A stretch of 64,000 nucleotides of DNA from CAIKZZ01 sp036742455 (GCA_036742455.1 DAINQU010000015.1:13839-77838); one strand, 5' to 3'; positions 1 to 8,825 are shown, numbered from the stretch's first letter. Made by a program: numbers and translations. The notes: generated by a model not told the origin, from the letters alone.

Positions 1-1
1 C

Positions 2-955
2 TTCACACGTGGCACCACCGAATCGATCAATTTGGTGGCCCAGTCCTATGCCCGCCCGCGCCTCGGGCCAGGCGATGAGATCCTCGTCACCCACTTGGAG
101 CATCACGCCAACATCGTGCCGTGGCAGATGGTGTGCGCCGCGACCGGCGCACGCCTCGTGCCGGTGCCGATCAACGACCGCGGCGAGGTGGATCCGGCCG
201 ACGTACGCGCCCGCCTGAATAGCCGCACCCGACTGTTGGGTATCGCTCACGTCTCCAACGCGCTCGGCACCGTGCTGCCGGTCGCCGAGATCATCGCCAT
301 CGCTCACGCGGCCGGCGTGCCGGTGTTGGTCGACGGCGCCCAAGCGGTGCCCCACCTGCGCATCGATGTGCAAGCGCTGGACGCCGATTTCTACGTCTTC
401 TCGGGTCACAAACTCTACGGACCCGACGGCATCGGCGTGCTGTACGGACGCGAAGCGTTGTTCGAATCCATGCCGCCGTGGCAAGGCGGCGGCGACATGA
501 TTTTGCATGTCTCTTTCGACGGCACGACCTACAACGAGTTGCCGTACAAATTCGAAGCCGGCACGCCGCACATGTCCGGCGCGGTCGGTCTGGCCGCGGC
601 GATCGACTACGTGGAGCACATCGGGCTGGAGAAGATCGGCGCCTGGGAGTCAACCCTACTCGCCTACGCGCACGAGCGATTGCAGGCGATTGAGGGTCTG
701 CGCGTGATCGGCACCGCGGCCCACAAAGCAGGCCTTGTCTCCTTTGTGGTCGACGGTGTGCATCCGCACGATTTGGGCACGATTCTCGACGAACAGGGCG
801 TCGCGATCCGCACCGGGCACCACTGTGCGATGCCGGCGATCGAGTTCTTCAAGGTGCCGGCGACCGCCCGTGCGTCGTTTGGCTTGTACACCACGCTCGA
901 CGACATCGACCGGCTCGCCGACGCCGTGGTGGGCGCTCGCGACCTCTTCCGCTGA
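2..955 (+). CDS. sufS: cysteine desulfurase SufS (5' end cut by window edge)
   Basis: PLP-dependent class V aminotransferase-fold enzyme that takes sulfur from cysteine as a persulfide for Fe-S cluster assembly, in the cytoplasm. The reading frame is open from base 2, before the first ATG in it, and begins with FTRGTTESINLV, a conserved SufS stretch; roughly the first 90 residues lie outside the window. The PLP-binding lysine is in SGHKLYGP (bases 410-412) and the persulfide cysteine in RTGHHCAMP (bases 824-826). The RxGHHCA form is typical of SufS rather than IscS or NifS. It ends 8 bases before sufU, so it is the upstream partner in a suf operon whose sufB, sufC and sufD probably lie to the left. 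Functional assignment is firm; only the N-terminus is missing. Confidence 0.96.
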   Translation, partial: FTRGTTESINLVAQSYARPRLGPGDEILVTHLEHHANIVPWQMVCAATGARLVPVPINDRGEVDPADVRARLNSRTRLLGIAHVSNALGTVLPVAEIIAIAHAAGVPVLVDGAQAVPHLRIDVQALDADFYVFSGHKLYGPDGIGVLYGREALFESMPPWQGGGDMILHVSFDGTTYNELPYKFEAGTPHMSGAVGLAAAIDYVEHIGLEKIGAWESTLLAYAHERLQAIEGLRVIGTAAHKAGLVSFVVDGVHPHDLGTILDEQGVAIRTGHHCAMPAIEFFKVPATARASFGLYTTLDDIDRLADAVVGARDLFR

Positions 956-963
956 AGGCTGCC

Positions 964-1407
964 ATGGATCTTAAAGACCTGTATCGCGACGTCATCCTCG
1001 ACCACAACAAGCGGCCGCGGAACTTCGGTGTCATCGCCCCGCCGGCGATTGGCGCAAAAGGCCATAATCCCCTCTGCGGCGATCAACTCACGGTCTACGT
1101 GGACCTCGTCGATGGCGTCATTCGCGACGTCAAGTTCGAAGGAACGGGCTGCGCCATTTCGGTCGCCTCCGCGTCCTTGATGACCGAAGCGGTCAAGGGT
1201 CTCGACACCGCGGCCTTCGCGCGACTGCACGCGCGCGTCCACGAGGTCTTGACTCAACACGACGCCGAGGTGCCCGCGGATCTTGGCAAGCTTGCCGCCT
1301 TGGGCGGCGTCCGTGAATATCCCGCTCGCGTGAAATGCGCGAGCCTGTCTTGGCGCACGCTCGAGTCCGCTCTCGCGGGCGCCCACAACGCCGTCACCAC
1401 AGAATAA
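964..1407 (+). CDS. sufU: Fe-S assembly scaffold/sulfurtransferase SufU
   Basis: A 147-residue SufU/IscU-type protein. It carries the three family cysteines in NPLCGD, GTGCAIS and RVKCAS, with the aspartate after the first. SufU accepts the persulfide from SufS through a Zn-bound cysteine and passes it to the SufBCD scaffold. The insert between the second and third cysteines is longer than in IscU, which is the SufU signature. The start ATG at 964 is 8 bases after the sufS stop. The TAA stop shares its last base with the ATG of the next gene, so sufS, sufU and sufT are almost certainly co-transcribed and coupled. Confidence 0.94.
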   Translation: MDLKDLYRDVILDHNKRPRNFGVIAPPAIGAKGHNPLCGDQLTVYVDLVDGVIRDVKFEGTGCAISVASASLMTEAVKGLDTAAFARLHARVHEVLTQHDAEVPADLGKLAALGGVREYPARVKCASLSWRTLESALAGAHNAVTTE

Positions 1408-1964
1408 TGACCATGCACCATCACGATCGCGAACCGTTCGTCGTTAATGAAGATGTGAAGGCTGTGCTGGTTCCGGCCGGCATCGAGGTCAAGCTGCGCG
1501 TCGGCTCGGTGGGTTACATCACGCAGGCGTTGGGCGGCAGTTTCACCGTGTACGTCGAAGGCAATCTCTTTCGGATCGCCGGCGAAGACGCTGCGGCGAT
1601 CGGCAAGGAGCCGCCGGCGCGGATCGAACTGCCGCCGGACGCGACGGACGCCGACGTCGAAGCCCTCGCCTGGTCACAGTTGAAGACCTGCTTTGACCCG
1701 GAGATCCCGGTCAATATCGTCGACCTCGGTCTCGTCTACGACTGCGTGGTCGAACGCCAGGCGGACGGCACGCGACAGGCGAAAGTGCAACTGACACTGA
1801 CCGCGCCGGGCTGTGGCATGGGCGAAGTCCTCGTTCAGGACGCCAAAGACAAGCTTCTGGCGATTCCGACGATCGCGTCGGCGGACATTGAGCTCGTGTT
1901 TGATCCACCCTGGGACCGCGAGATGATGTCTGAAGAAGCCCGACTGCAAATGGGGATGATGTGA
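1407..1964 (+). CDS. sufT: SufT, DUF59/MIP18-type Fe-S maturation factor
   Basis: About 185 residues with a C-terminal DUF59 (MIP18-like) domain. Family motifs are DPEIPVNIVDLGLVY and LTAPGCGMGEVL; the cysteine in the second is the conserved reactive one. SufT proteins help deliver or mature Fe-S clusters. The N-terminal region (residues about 5-75) is the extra domain seen in proteobacterial SufT. The frame is open further upstream, but the ATG at 1407 overlaps the sufU TAA and gives a protein that aligns with the family; the ATG at 1413 is an alternative. The 3' end overlaps the GTG of the Rieske gene. Position in the suf operon agrees with the family call. Confidence 0.9.
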   Translation: MTMHHHDREPFVVNEDVKAVLVPAGIEVKLRVGSVGYITQALGGSFTVYVEGNLFRIAGEDAAAIGKEPPARIELPPDATDADVEALAWSQLKTCFDPEIPVNIVDLGLVYDCVVERQADGTRQAKVQLTLTAPGCGMGEVLVQDAKDKLLAIPTIASADIELVFDPPWDREMMSEEARLQMGMM

Positions 1965-2278
1965 GCGAGTCTCTTTGGATCGACGTCGCGGCCGCCGGCG
2001 ACGTGCCAGCGGGCGAACACCGCAGTTATGTGGCGGACGGATGGTATGTGGTCGTCTACAACGTGCAAGGAACGCTCTACGCGCTCGAGGACCGTTGCAC
2101 CCACGACGACAATCCGATTGAAGACGGCGTCGTCGAGGGACTGGAAGTGATTTGCCCACGTCACGGTGCGCGCTTCTGCCTGAAGACGGGCGACGCGCTC
2201 ACGCCACCGGCCTATGAACCGGTCAAGACCTTTGACGTCGAGGAAACCGCGGGCCGGCTGCGCCTGCGCGCGCACTAA
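1961..2278 (+). CDS. Rieske [2Fe-2S] ferredoxin subunit-like protein
   Basis: A 105-residue single-domain Rieske protein. The cluster ligands are visible as CTH (in DRCTHDDNPIEDG) and CPRH (in VICPRHGARFCL), the Cx1H...Cx2H pattern of small soluble Rieske ferredoxins and NirD/BphF-like proteins. There is no membrane anchor or signal peptide, so it is a cytoplasmic electron carrier. It starts with GTG at 1961, overlapping the sufT TGA, and ends the suf operon. In related gammaproteobacteria a 'non-heme iron oxygenase ferredoxin subunit' sits in the same place. No oxygenase is nearby, so its redox partner is unknown; it may act in the Suf pathway itself. Confidence 0.9.
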   Translation: MSESLWIDVAAAGDVPAGEHRSYVADGWYVVVYNVQGTLYALEDRCTHDDNPIEDGVVEGLEVICPRHGARFCLKTGDALTPPAYEPVKTFDVEETAGRLRLRAH

Positions 2279-2288
2279 CGAGACCCCT

Positions 2289-2780
2289 ATGAAGACACTG
2301 TACCTCGCTCGTCACGCCACCGCTGAGCCGCATTCACCGACGGGAGAGGATTTCGATCGCCGTCTGGCCCTGCGCGGCGAAGCCGAAATCACCGGTGTCG
2401 CCTCGCGCGCCCGAGACCTCGACTTGGGCTTGGATCTGATCATCGCCAGCCCCGCCGCCCGCACGCTGGCCACCGCCGGCGCCTACGCACGGGCCTTTGG
2501 GATGGACGAGGATCGGTTCCAGACTGCCAAGACCATTTACACCACCGACACCGGCCACCTCGCGGAGTTCGTACAGGCGCTGCCGGAGTCAGCCGACCGG
2601 ATTCTGCTGGTCGGGCACAACCCGGTGATCAGCCGCCTCGCCCGTTGGCTCGCCGACAGCGATGACTTTCCGGAGTTCGTGCCGGCCACCGTCGCGGTGT
2701 ATGCCATCGATGCCGAACGGTGGGCGCACGTGGACCCGACGCTGTCGCGCCTGATCGCACGCATCGCCCCGGAGCGTTAG
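2289..2780 (+). CDS. sixA: SixA-type phosphohistidine phosphatase
   Basis: A 163-residue histidine phosphatase of the short SixA type. The phosphorylated histidine is in YLARHATAE near the N-terminus and the second catalytic histidine is in LVGHNPV. SixA dephosphorylates phosphohistidines, for example on phosphotransferase HPr-like domains or histidine-containing phosphotransfer proteins. The ATG at 2289 is chosen because the family always begins a few residues before the RH motif; the frame is open further upstream. It starts 10 bases after the Rieske stop, so it could be the last gene of the suf transcript. Its target cannot be inferred here. Confidence 0.88.
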   Translation: MKTLYLARHATAEPHSPTGEDFDRRLALRGEAEITGVASRARDLDLGLDLIIASPAARTLATAGAYARAFGMDEDRFQTAKTIYTTDTGHLAEFVQALPESADRILLVGHNPVISRLARWLADSDDFPEFVPATVAVYAIDAERWAHVDPTLSRLIARIAPER

Positions 2781-2784
2781 CCCC

Positions 2785-5700
2785 TCACCCGCCGAGGGTA
2801 AGCAGCGACGCATTGCCACCGACGGCGGCCGTATTGACCGTGACGGTCTGCTCGGTCGCGAAGCGGTGGAGGTAATGCGGACCGCCGGCCTTGGGGCCGG
2901 TGCCCGAAAGGCCGCACCCGCCGAACGGCTGCACGCCGACGACCGCACCGATCATGTTGCGGTTCACGTAGAGATTGCCCACGCGGGCGCGCGCCCGAAG
3001 GCGCTGGATCGTCGAATCGATCCGCGTATGGATGCCGAGCGTGAGACCAAAACCCGTGGCGTTGATGGCGTCGATCAAGGCGTCGAGCTCGTCGGCGCGC
3101 CAGCGCAGCACGTGCAGTACCGGGCCAAACACTTCACCCGTCAGGTCGCTGATGGCGCGGATTTCCACCGCCGTCGGCGCTACGTACTGGCCTTGTGACA
3201 GCGTCGCGGTCAGTGCGACTTGATGCGACCACGGGGCCGTCGCCCGAATCCCAGCGATGTGCGCTTCTAAACGAGCGCGCGCCTCGCTGTCGATGACAGG
3301 GCCGATATCCGTGTCGAGCAATGCCGGATCGCCCATCCGCAACTCGTCCATCGCGCCCGCAAGCAACGTCTCCACGCGGTCGGCGATCTCCTCTTGGACA
3401 CACAGGATGCGCAACGCCGAGCAACGCTGGCCTGCGCTGCCAAAGGCCGATAGCACCGCATCGTTGACCACTTGTTCGGGCAGCGCGGAACTGTCGACGA
3501 TCATGGCGTTTTGGCCACCGGTCTCTGCGATCAGCACGGGAATCGCCCCACCGCGATGCGCCAACGCGCGGTGTATCGCCGCGGCGGTCTCGTTCGAACC
3601 GGTAAAGGCCACGCCCGCGATCCGCGGGTCGCTCGACAACCGCGCGCCGACGGTCGCGCCGTCGCCCGGCAGCAATTGCAGCGCCCCGACAGGCACGCCG
3701 GCCGCGTGCAAGGCCTCGACGGCCTGCATCGCGACGAGCGGTGTTTGCTCGGCGGGCTTTGCGATCACGCAGTTGCCCGCGGCCAGCGCGGCGGCGATCT
3801 GACCGGTCGTGATGGCGAGCGGGAAGTTCCACGGACTGATGCAAGCGAACACGCCACGTCCCCGCAGCACGAGTTCGTTACTTTCCCCGGTCGGACCCGG
3901 GAGCGGCGTCGGGCGGGCAAAGTCCAGCCGCGCGCGCTGCGCGTAATAGCGCAGGAAGTCCACGGCTTCGCGGATCTCGGCAATCGCATCCGGCAATGTC
4001 TTGCCGGCTTCGCGGCAGAGTACCGCTACCCAACGATCGCGCGCCGCTTCGTACGCATCGGCAGCGCGCTCAAGCATGGCGGCGCGCTCGATCGCCGGGG
4101 TGCCCTCCCACGCCGGGAACGCAGCCACGGCGGCCTCAAGTGCGCGATCGGTCTCGTCCGCCGTCGCGCACAGAACGTAGCCGACCACTGATCCGTCCGT
4201 CGGGCTGGCAACCGCCGTGCCGCGTTGCTCGATCTCCCGCGCCGACACGGGACGACGTCCCACGACGATCGGCTGAGCGACGCTCGTGCCGATCCCAGCG
4301 GCGCCTTGCGCCAACGCATCGAGAGCCGCGCCATCGGCAAAGTTGACGCCCCGGGAATTCGCGCGTTCCGGCCCGAACAAGCGCACCGGCGGCGGAATCC
4401 TGGGGTGTGGCGCCGAATGCAGGTTCTCCACGAAGGCAATCGGATCCGCGACCACTTCGCTCGAGGGCAAGCGCGCGTCGACGATGCGATTGACGAACGA
4501 GGTGTTCGCGCCATTTTCGAGCAAGCGGCGGACCAGATACGGCAGCAAATCCTCGTGCGAACCGACCGGCGCATAAACCCGGCACGGCACGCCTTCGCGG
4601 GCGGGATCCGTGACCACGGCATAGAGCTCCTCGCCCATGCCGTGCAAGCGCTGAAACTCAAACGCCCGACCCTGCGCGCGCGCGCGCTGCAGGATGCTCG
4701 CCACCGTCTGCGCGTTGTGCGTGGCGAACTGCGGGTAGATCACGTCGGTGGCATCGAGCATCAGGCTCGCGCACGCCAAGTACGACACGTCGGTGTTCTG
4801 CTTGCGCGTGAACACCGGGTAGTGATCGTGACCGCGCTCCTGCGCTTTCTTGATCTCGCTGTCCCAATACGCGCCTTTGACGAGGCGGATATTGAGGCGC
4901 CGACCGGCATGGCGCGCCCGCGCGATCAGCCAACGCAACACATCGGTCGCGCGTTTCATGTAAGCCTGCACGGCGAGTCCAAAGCCCTGCCAGCCGGCGA
5001 GGGACGGTGCGCCGAGCACGAGATCGATTAACTCCAAGGAGAGTTCGAGGCGCTCGGACTCTTCGGCATCCACGGTGAGCGCAATGCCGGCCTTGGCCGC
5101 CCGTTCGCACAAGAGGATCAAGCGCGGGCCGAGTTCGGCGAGCACGCGCTCGCGCTGCGCGTATTCGTAGCGCGGGTGCAATGCGGACAGCTTGACCGAA
5201 ATCGACGGCAGCGCCTCCGGCGCCAGCTCGCGCGCGCCCATCGCTGCCTGACCGAGCGCATCAATGGCCGCGAGGTACGCGTCAAAGTAGCGGTCGGCAT
5301 CCGCCGACGAGAGCGCGGCCTCGCCGAGCATGTCGAAGGAGTACCGATAACGAGCACCTTCGCCATCGTTTGCGCGCTCCAACGCTTCTGCGATCGTGCG
5401 ACCCATCACGAATTGGTGGCCGAGAATCTTCATGGCCTGACGCATCGCCGTGCGCACCACCGGCTCGCCGACGCGCGCCACGAGATTGCGGACGAAGCCG
5501 CCGGGATCGCGACGCGTTTCGAGGTCCGGTTGCACGATGCGACCGGTCAGCATGAGGCCCCAGGTCGATGCATTGACGAACAGCGAGCCGCCGTCCAATA
5601 AGTGTGCCGCCCAGTCGCCGGCCCGAATCTTGTCCGCGATCAGGCGATCGGCCGTCAGTGCATCCGGGATGCGCAACAGCGCCTCCGCCAGACACATCAG

Positions 5701-5958
5701 GATCACACCCTCTTGCGAGGAGAGGTCGTACTCCCGCAGCAGGGCATCCATGGCGCTTTTCTTGACCTGCGATGCCCGTACGGCATCGACGAGCGCGGCC
5801 GCGTGCGCGGTGATCTGCGCGCGTACGGTCTCGTCCGCGGGACGGGCTAAGGGCAATAACTCCGCCAACACCGCGTCTTCGTCGGCCAACCAAAGGCGAT
5901 TGATGGCCGCCGCGGGCGTGGCGGGAACTCGACTGGTGGGACGGACGAAGGCGGTCAT
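2785..5958 (-). CDS. putA: bifunctional proline dehydrogenase / P5C dehydrogenase PutA
   Basis: A 1057-residue PutA that oxidises proline to glutamate. The N-terminal FAD-dependent proline dehydrogenase barrel shows SVKLSALHPRYEYA, LVKGAYWDSEIKKAQ, FQRLHGMGEELY and the flavin/substrate region VYAPVGSHEDLL. The C-terminal half (from about residue 540) is an NAD-dependent aldehyde dehydrogenase with the catalytic cysteine in SAGQRCSALR and the general-base glutamate in IAETGGQNA. It is shorter than the about 1320-residue E. coli PutA. It has no N-terminal ribbon-helix-helix domain and no long C-terminal extension, so it cannot repress its own gene as E. coli PutA does. The start has an AAGGAGC ribosome site. 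A divergent Lrp-type regulator lies 93 bases away. Confidence 0.97.
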   Translation of the reverse strand: MTAFVRPTSRVPATPAAAINRLWLADEDAVLAELLPLARPADETVRAQITAHAAALVDAVRASQVKKSAMDALLREYDLSSQEGVILMCLAEALLRIPDALTADRLIADKIRAGDWAAHLLDGGSLFVNASTWGLMLTGRIVQPDLETRRDPGGFVRNLVARVGEPVVRTAMRQAMKILGHQFVMGRTIAEALERANDGEGARYRYSFDMLGEAALSSADADRYFDAYLAAIDALGQAAMGARELAPEALPSISVKLSALHPRYEYAQRERVLAELGPRLILLCERAAKAGIALTVDAEESERLELSLELIDLVLGAPSLAGWQGFGLAVQAYMKRATDVLRWLIARARHAGRRLNIRLVKGAYWDSEIKKAQERGHDHYPVFTRKQNTDVSYLACASLMLDATDVIYPQFATHNAQTVASILQRARAQGRAFEFQRLHGMGEELYAVVTDPAREGVPCRVYAPVGSHEDLLPYLVRRLLENGANTSFVNRIVDARLPSSEVVADPIAFVENLHSAPHPRIPPPVRLFGPERANSRGVNFADGAALDALAQGAAGIGTSVAQPIVVGRRPVSAREIEQRGTAVASPTDGSVVGYVLCATADETDRALEAAVAAFPAWEGTPAIERAAMLERAADAYEAARDRWVAVLCREAGKTLPDAIAEIREAVDFLRYYAQRARLDFARPTPLPGPTGESNELVLRGRGVFACISPWNFPLAITTGQIAAALAAGNCVIAKPAEQTPLVAMQAVEALHAAGVPVGALQLLPGDGATVGARLSSDPRIAGVAFTGSNETAAAIHRALAHRGGAIPVLIAETGGQNAMIVDSSALPEQVVNDAVLSAFGSAGQRCSALRILCVQEEIADRVETLLAGAMDELRMGDPALLDTDIGPVIDSEARARLEAHIAGIRATAPWSHQVALTATLSQGQYVAPTAVEIRAISDLTGEVFGPVLHVLRWRADELDALIDAINATGFGLTLGIHTRIDSTIQRLRARARVGNLYVNRNMIGAVVGVQPFGGCGLSGTGPKAGGPHYLHRFATEQTVTVNTAAVGGNASLLTLGG

Positions 5959-6051
5959 GGGCAGCTCCTTGGGCGTTCCGCCTACGTTAATGCGGCTTAC
6001 GGAGCGTTTTTTGCTATCTTTAGACCACTTTCTTAGAGGTTTCGACTACTC
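5959..6051. promoter_or_regulatory. divergent putA / Lrp-family regulator control region
   Basis: This 93-base gap holds both start regions. On the minus strand AAGGAGCTGCCC precedes the putA ATG. On the plus strand TTAGAGGTTTC lies 10-15 bases before the regulator ATG. The centre is locally AT-rich (TTTTTTGCTATCTTTAGA), as expected for promoters and an Lrp-type operator, but I cannot assign clear -35/-10 boxes. Regulation of putA by the adjacent Lrp-type protein with proline as effector is the usual logic for such pairs and is inferred. Confidence 0.5.
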
Positions 6052-6525
6052 ATGACCCCCAAATCGGCGCTGGACCGAACGGATCGCCGCTTGCTGCGAC
6101 TGCTGCAGGCCGACGGGCGTCTGTCGATCGCGGAATTGGCGCGACAGGTGCACCTGTCCGCAACGCCGTGCCTTGAGCGCGTGCGGCGCCTCGAACGCGA
6201 CGGCTATATCCGCGGTTACGTCGCCGATCTGGACCCGGCGCTGCTCGGCGCCGCGCTCATCGCGTTTGTGCAGATTCAGTTGGATCGCACCACACCGGAC
6301 GTATTCAATCGATTCAAGGAAGGCGTCGTTCGGCTCGACCCGGTGCAGGAGTGCCACATGGTCGCCGGAGGATTCGACTACCTCTTAAAGGTGCGCATCG
6401 CCGACATGGCTGCCTACCGGCGCTTCTTGGAGGACCTCGCTGCGCTGCCGGGGATCGAGCAAACGCATACGTACGTCGTCATGGAAGAAGTGAAATCGAG
6501 TCGCTTCTTGCCGATCGCCGACTAA
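6052..6525 (+). CDS. Lrp/AsnC-family regulator, probable putA activator
   Basis: A 157-residue Lrp/AsnC protein. The N-terminal winged helix is seen in LDRTDRRLLRLLQADGR and LSATPCLERVRRLERDGYI (residues about 8-55). The C-terminal RAM ligand-binding domain includes the GGFDYLLKVR strand and ends with the Lrp-like VKSSRFLPI. Lrp proteins form octamers that bind DNA and sense amino acids. Head-to-head placement with a putA that lacks its own DNA-binding domain suggests the PutR/BkdR-like role of proline-dependent activation of putA. It could instead be a more global Lrp. It ends 1 base before the convergent Nudix gene. Confidence 0.9.
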   Translation: MTPKSALDRTDRRLLRLLQADGRLSIAELARQVHLSATPCLERVRRLERDGYIRGYVADLDPALLGAALIAFVQIQLDRTTPDVFNRFKEGVVRLDPVQECHMVAGGFDYLLKVRIADMAAYRRFLEDLAALPGIEQTHTYVVMEEVKSSRFLPIAD

Positions 6526-6526
6526 G

Positions 6527-6937
6527 TCAGTCGCGGAACCGGCGGCAATAATCCGTCAAGATTCGTGCGTGATCGAACGCTAAAGGCGGTGGATCGCGCG
6601 GATCGACGCACCGGCAGGCCCCGGCATCGTCTCCCGCCCGGGGTTCTCCCGTGGCCGTGGCCACATACACGACACCCACGGTCTGTCCCCTGGGATCGCG
6701 CGCTGGGTCGGAGTACACGCCCAGTAATGCCGAAATCGTGACGACGAGGCCGGTTTCTTCGTAAGCCTCCCGCATCGCGGCCGCTTCCACGGTCTCGCCA
6801 AACTCGACGAATCCCCCGGGGATGGCCCAACCGAGCGGCGGAAAGCGTCGTTCGATGAGCACGATGGGCCGATCGGGTCGGTCGATCAACTCGATGATGG
6901 CGTCGGCGGCAACGGGTGGCGTGATCGGACGAGTCAT
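6527..6937 (-). CDS. Nudix hydrolase
   Basis: A 136-residue protein with a perfect Nudix box: GGFVEFGET, seven residues on REAYEETGL, matching GX5EX7REUXEEXGU. These glutamates bind Mg for hydrolysis of a nucleoside diphosphate linked to another group. The short single-domain form and the WAIPGGFVEFGE context resemble ADP-ribose pyrophosphatase-like Nudix enzymes, but the substrate cannot be read from the sequence. The gene converges on the Lrp-type regulator with 1 base between stops and is divergent from the DUF3237 gene. Confidence 0.9.
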   Translation of the reverse strand: MTRPITPPVAADAIIELIDRPDRPIVLIERRFPPLGWAIPGGFVEFGETVEAAAMREAYEETGLVVTISALLGVYSDPARDPRGQTVGVVYVATATGEPRAGDDAGACRCVDPRDPPPLAFDHARILTDYCRRFRD

Positions 6938-6988
6938 TGCAGGGAACCGATTGCGGGTAGACGATGGACTGTAATTGATGCTGCGGAA

Positions 6989-7016
6989 TTGCGCGACGAA
7001 CGCCTGTGCTTACACT
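6989..7016 (+). promoter_or_regulatory. weak sigma70-type promoter for the DUF3237 gene
   Basis: TTGCGC (6989-6994) and TACACT (7011-7016) are 16 bases apart and face the gene starting at 7041. Transcription would begin near 7023. The ribosome site GAAGGA lies just before the ATG. Both boxes depart from consensus, so this is a reasonable guess only. Confidence 0.4.
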
Positions 7017-7040
7017 AGCGAGTGACCGAAGGACGCTCAA

Positions 7041-7526
7041 ATGCCCATGACAATGCCACTGCCCGATCCAATGCCCGCCGCCGTATTCGAGAGCCGCTTG
7101 CGCATTTCCGTCGGACAGCCATTTGAACAGGGCGTGTGGGATGCGCATCGCCATCGCATCGTCCCCATTCTCGGTGGAACGATGGACGGCCCGCGTTTAA
7201 CCGGTGATATTCTCCCAGGCGGCGCCGATTGGCAGTCTGTTCGTGTTACCGATGGCGTGGCGCGGATTGATGCGCGATATACCCTACGTACGACCGACGG
7301 CACCGTCATCGCGATACATAACGCCGGTCTGCGCCGCGGACCACCAGACGTGATGGCCCGTCTCGCGGGCGGTGAAATCGTCGCACCGGACAGTTACTAC
7401 TTCCGCACCGTCGCTCAGTTTCACGTCGAATCAGGTCACTATCAGTGGTTAACGGAGCACATCTTCATTGGCATTGGTCGGCGATGGCCGGATGCAGTGG
7501 AAATTGATATCTACCGCCTAACGTGA
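7041..7526 (+). CDS. DUF3237 (UPF0311) family protein
   Basis: A 161-residue protein of the DUF3237 family. Typical features are VPILGGTMDGPRLTG near residue 40, ILPGGADWQ, DARYTLRTTDG, and the C-terminal EHIFIGIGRR. The family forms a small beta-barrel and often sits beside aromatic-compound or flavin-oxygenase genes, but no enzymatic role is established that I can name. No signal peptide is seen. The ATG at 7041 is supported by GAAGGA eight bases upstream. It converges with a FAD monooxygenase gene 15 bases away, so the two are neighbours but not co-transcribed. Confidence 0.85.
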   Translation: MPMTMPLPDPMPAAVFESRLRISVGQPFEQGVWDAHRHRIVPILGGTMDGPRLTGDILPGGADWQSVRVTDGVARIDARYTLRTTDGTVIAIHNAGLRRGPPDVMARLAGGEIVAPDSYYFRTVAQFHVESGHYQWLTEHIFIGIGRRWPDAVEIDIYRLT

Positions 7527-7541
7527 CGTCGTGGTCACACC

Positions 7542-8825
7542 TCAATGAACGCGGGTACCCGGTGGAATAATCGAGGGTGCTCGATTTAATTCGGACATCG
7601 CAAACCCGGCGGCAGCTTTGTACTCGGCCATATAAAGAGCTCGGTCCGACGGAGAAATCACGGCGTCGATATCGTCAAAGTGTCCACCGCACAGCTCATC
7701 CACTCGCTTGAGCAAGCCAAACGGACCGTCGCCGCGGTTGCGCAGAATGAGCTTCGAGATGGGTGCACACAACCGCTCGTTGTAATTCGCGAGCGCCGCG
7801 GGGGTCACGCCGTGCGCACAGAGACAGGCGCCGAGCACGCGGGCGTCGATGATCGCTTGTGACGCCCCGTTCGAACCTGTCGGATACATGGCGTGGGCGG
7901 CATCACCCATCAGCGCCACCGGGCCCTCGATCCACGTGGGTACGGGATCCCGATCTATCATCGGATTCTCAAATGCAGCCTCCGCGCCGCGCAACAAAGC
8001 GGGCACGTCGAGCCAATCCCACGTCCACGTCGCGAAATGGTTTACGAAAGAGTCGATAGGAACCTGCCGAAACCATCCGGAAGGCTGCTGATCGTCAAAG
8101 GTCTCTAAGGTGCGCTCCGCAATCCAATTGATGAGCGATAAACCCGTTGCCGGATTGGGGCTCGAGATGGGGTAAATGACCATACGATGCCGATGGGTGC
8201 CCAGACCGACAAACGAGGCGCCTGTACGCAGCGGCTTGGCCCAAGTCACTCCACGCCACATGACACAGCCACCCCAATGGATCGGCGGCTGATTCGGATG
8301 CATCTGCGCGCGAACGGCAGAATGAATGCCGTCGGCGCCGATCAACAACTCACCCGCGACTGTCGAAACCGCTCCGTCACGCGCTGTCAACTCAACAGCC
8401 ACACCGCCATCTGGCAAGCATGCATAACCGGTCACGCGTGCGTCCAGGCGCACAGCTTCGTCGCCCAAACGCTCGCGTACTAGCGCATACAAGAGCATCT
8501 GCAATTGACCGCGGTGTACCGAGTACTGCGGCCAGAGGTATCCGGCCTGCAGCCCACGGGCTTCGGCATAGATGTCGTTGCCGTTCAGACCGACGAGGGC
8601 CCACTCCTCGGTCGCCACGCCAATCGCATTAAGGTCCGCCGCAGTGATGCCAAGCTCGTACAGTTCGCGCACGGCGTTCGGCTGCAAATTGATGCCCACA
8701 CCCAACGGGCGCATCTCCTGCACAGCTTCGAGCACAAGACACGGCACGCCGATCTGCTGAAGTGTCAGCGCCGTGACCAATCCCCCAATGCCTCCTCCCG
8801 CAACAATCACCGGCCGAATGCTCAT
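7542..8825 (-). CDS. FAD-dependent aromatic monooxygenase (PhzS/UbiH-like)
   Basis: A 427-residue class A flavoprotein monooxygenase. The N-terminal dinucleotide fold shows VAGGGIGGL (residues 8-16), and the second FAD motif is ALMGDAAHAMYP about three quarters along. Between them, ELLIGADGIHSAVR is the DG motif that contacts FAD and NAD(P)H. Such enzymes hydroxylate aromatic substrates. The GVGINLQPNAVREL and PTGSNGASQAI regions resemble PhzS-like 'flavin-dependent oxidoreductases' more than UbiH. No other aromatic catabolic gene is adjacent except the convergent DUF3237 gene. The substrate is unknown. Confidence 0.88.
   Translation of the reverse strand: MSIRPVIVAGGGIGGLVTALTLQQIGVPCLVLEAVQEMRPLGVGINLQPNAVRELYELGITAADLNAIGVATEEWALVGLNGNDIYAEARGLQAGYLWPQYSVHRGQLQMLLYALVRERLGDEAVRLDARVTGYACLPDGGVAVELTARDGAVSTVAGELLIGADGIHSAVRAQMHPNQPPIHWGGCVMWRGVTWAKPLRTGASFVGLGTHRHRMVIYPISSPNPATGLSLINWIAERTLETFDDQQPSGWFRQVPIDSFVNHFATWTWDWLDVPALLRGAEAAFENPMIDRDPVPTWIEGPVALMGDAAHAMYPTGSNGASQAIIDARVLGACLCAHGVTPAALANYNERLCAPISKLILRNRGDGPFGLLKRVDELCGGHFDDIDAVISPSDRALYMAEYKAAAGFAMSELNRAPSIIPPGTRVH

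Noticed and set aside
3134..3844. Frameshifted or duplicated aldehyde dehydrogenase fragments within putA
   Set aside because: The putA frame is continuous through all motifs; the others are alternate-frame shadows.
6527..6937. Nudix gene as part of the put locus
   Set aside because: It is convergent with the regulator and shares no metabolic link with proline; adjacency alone is not enough.
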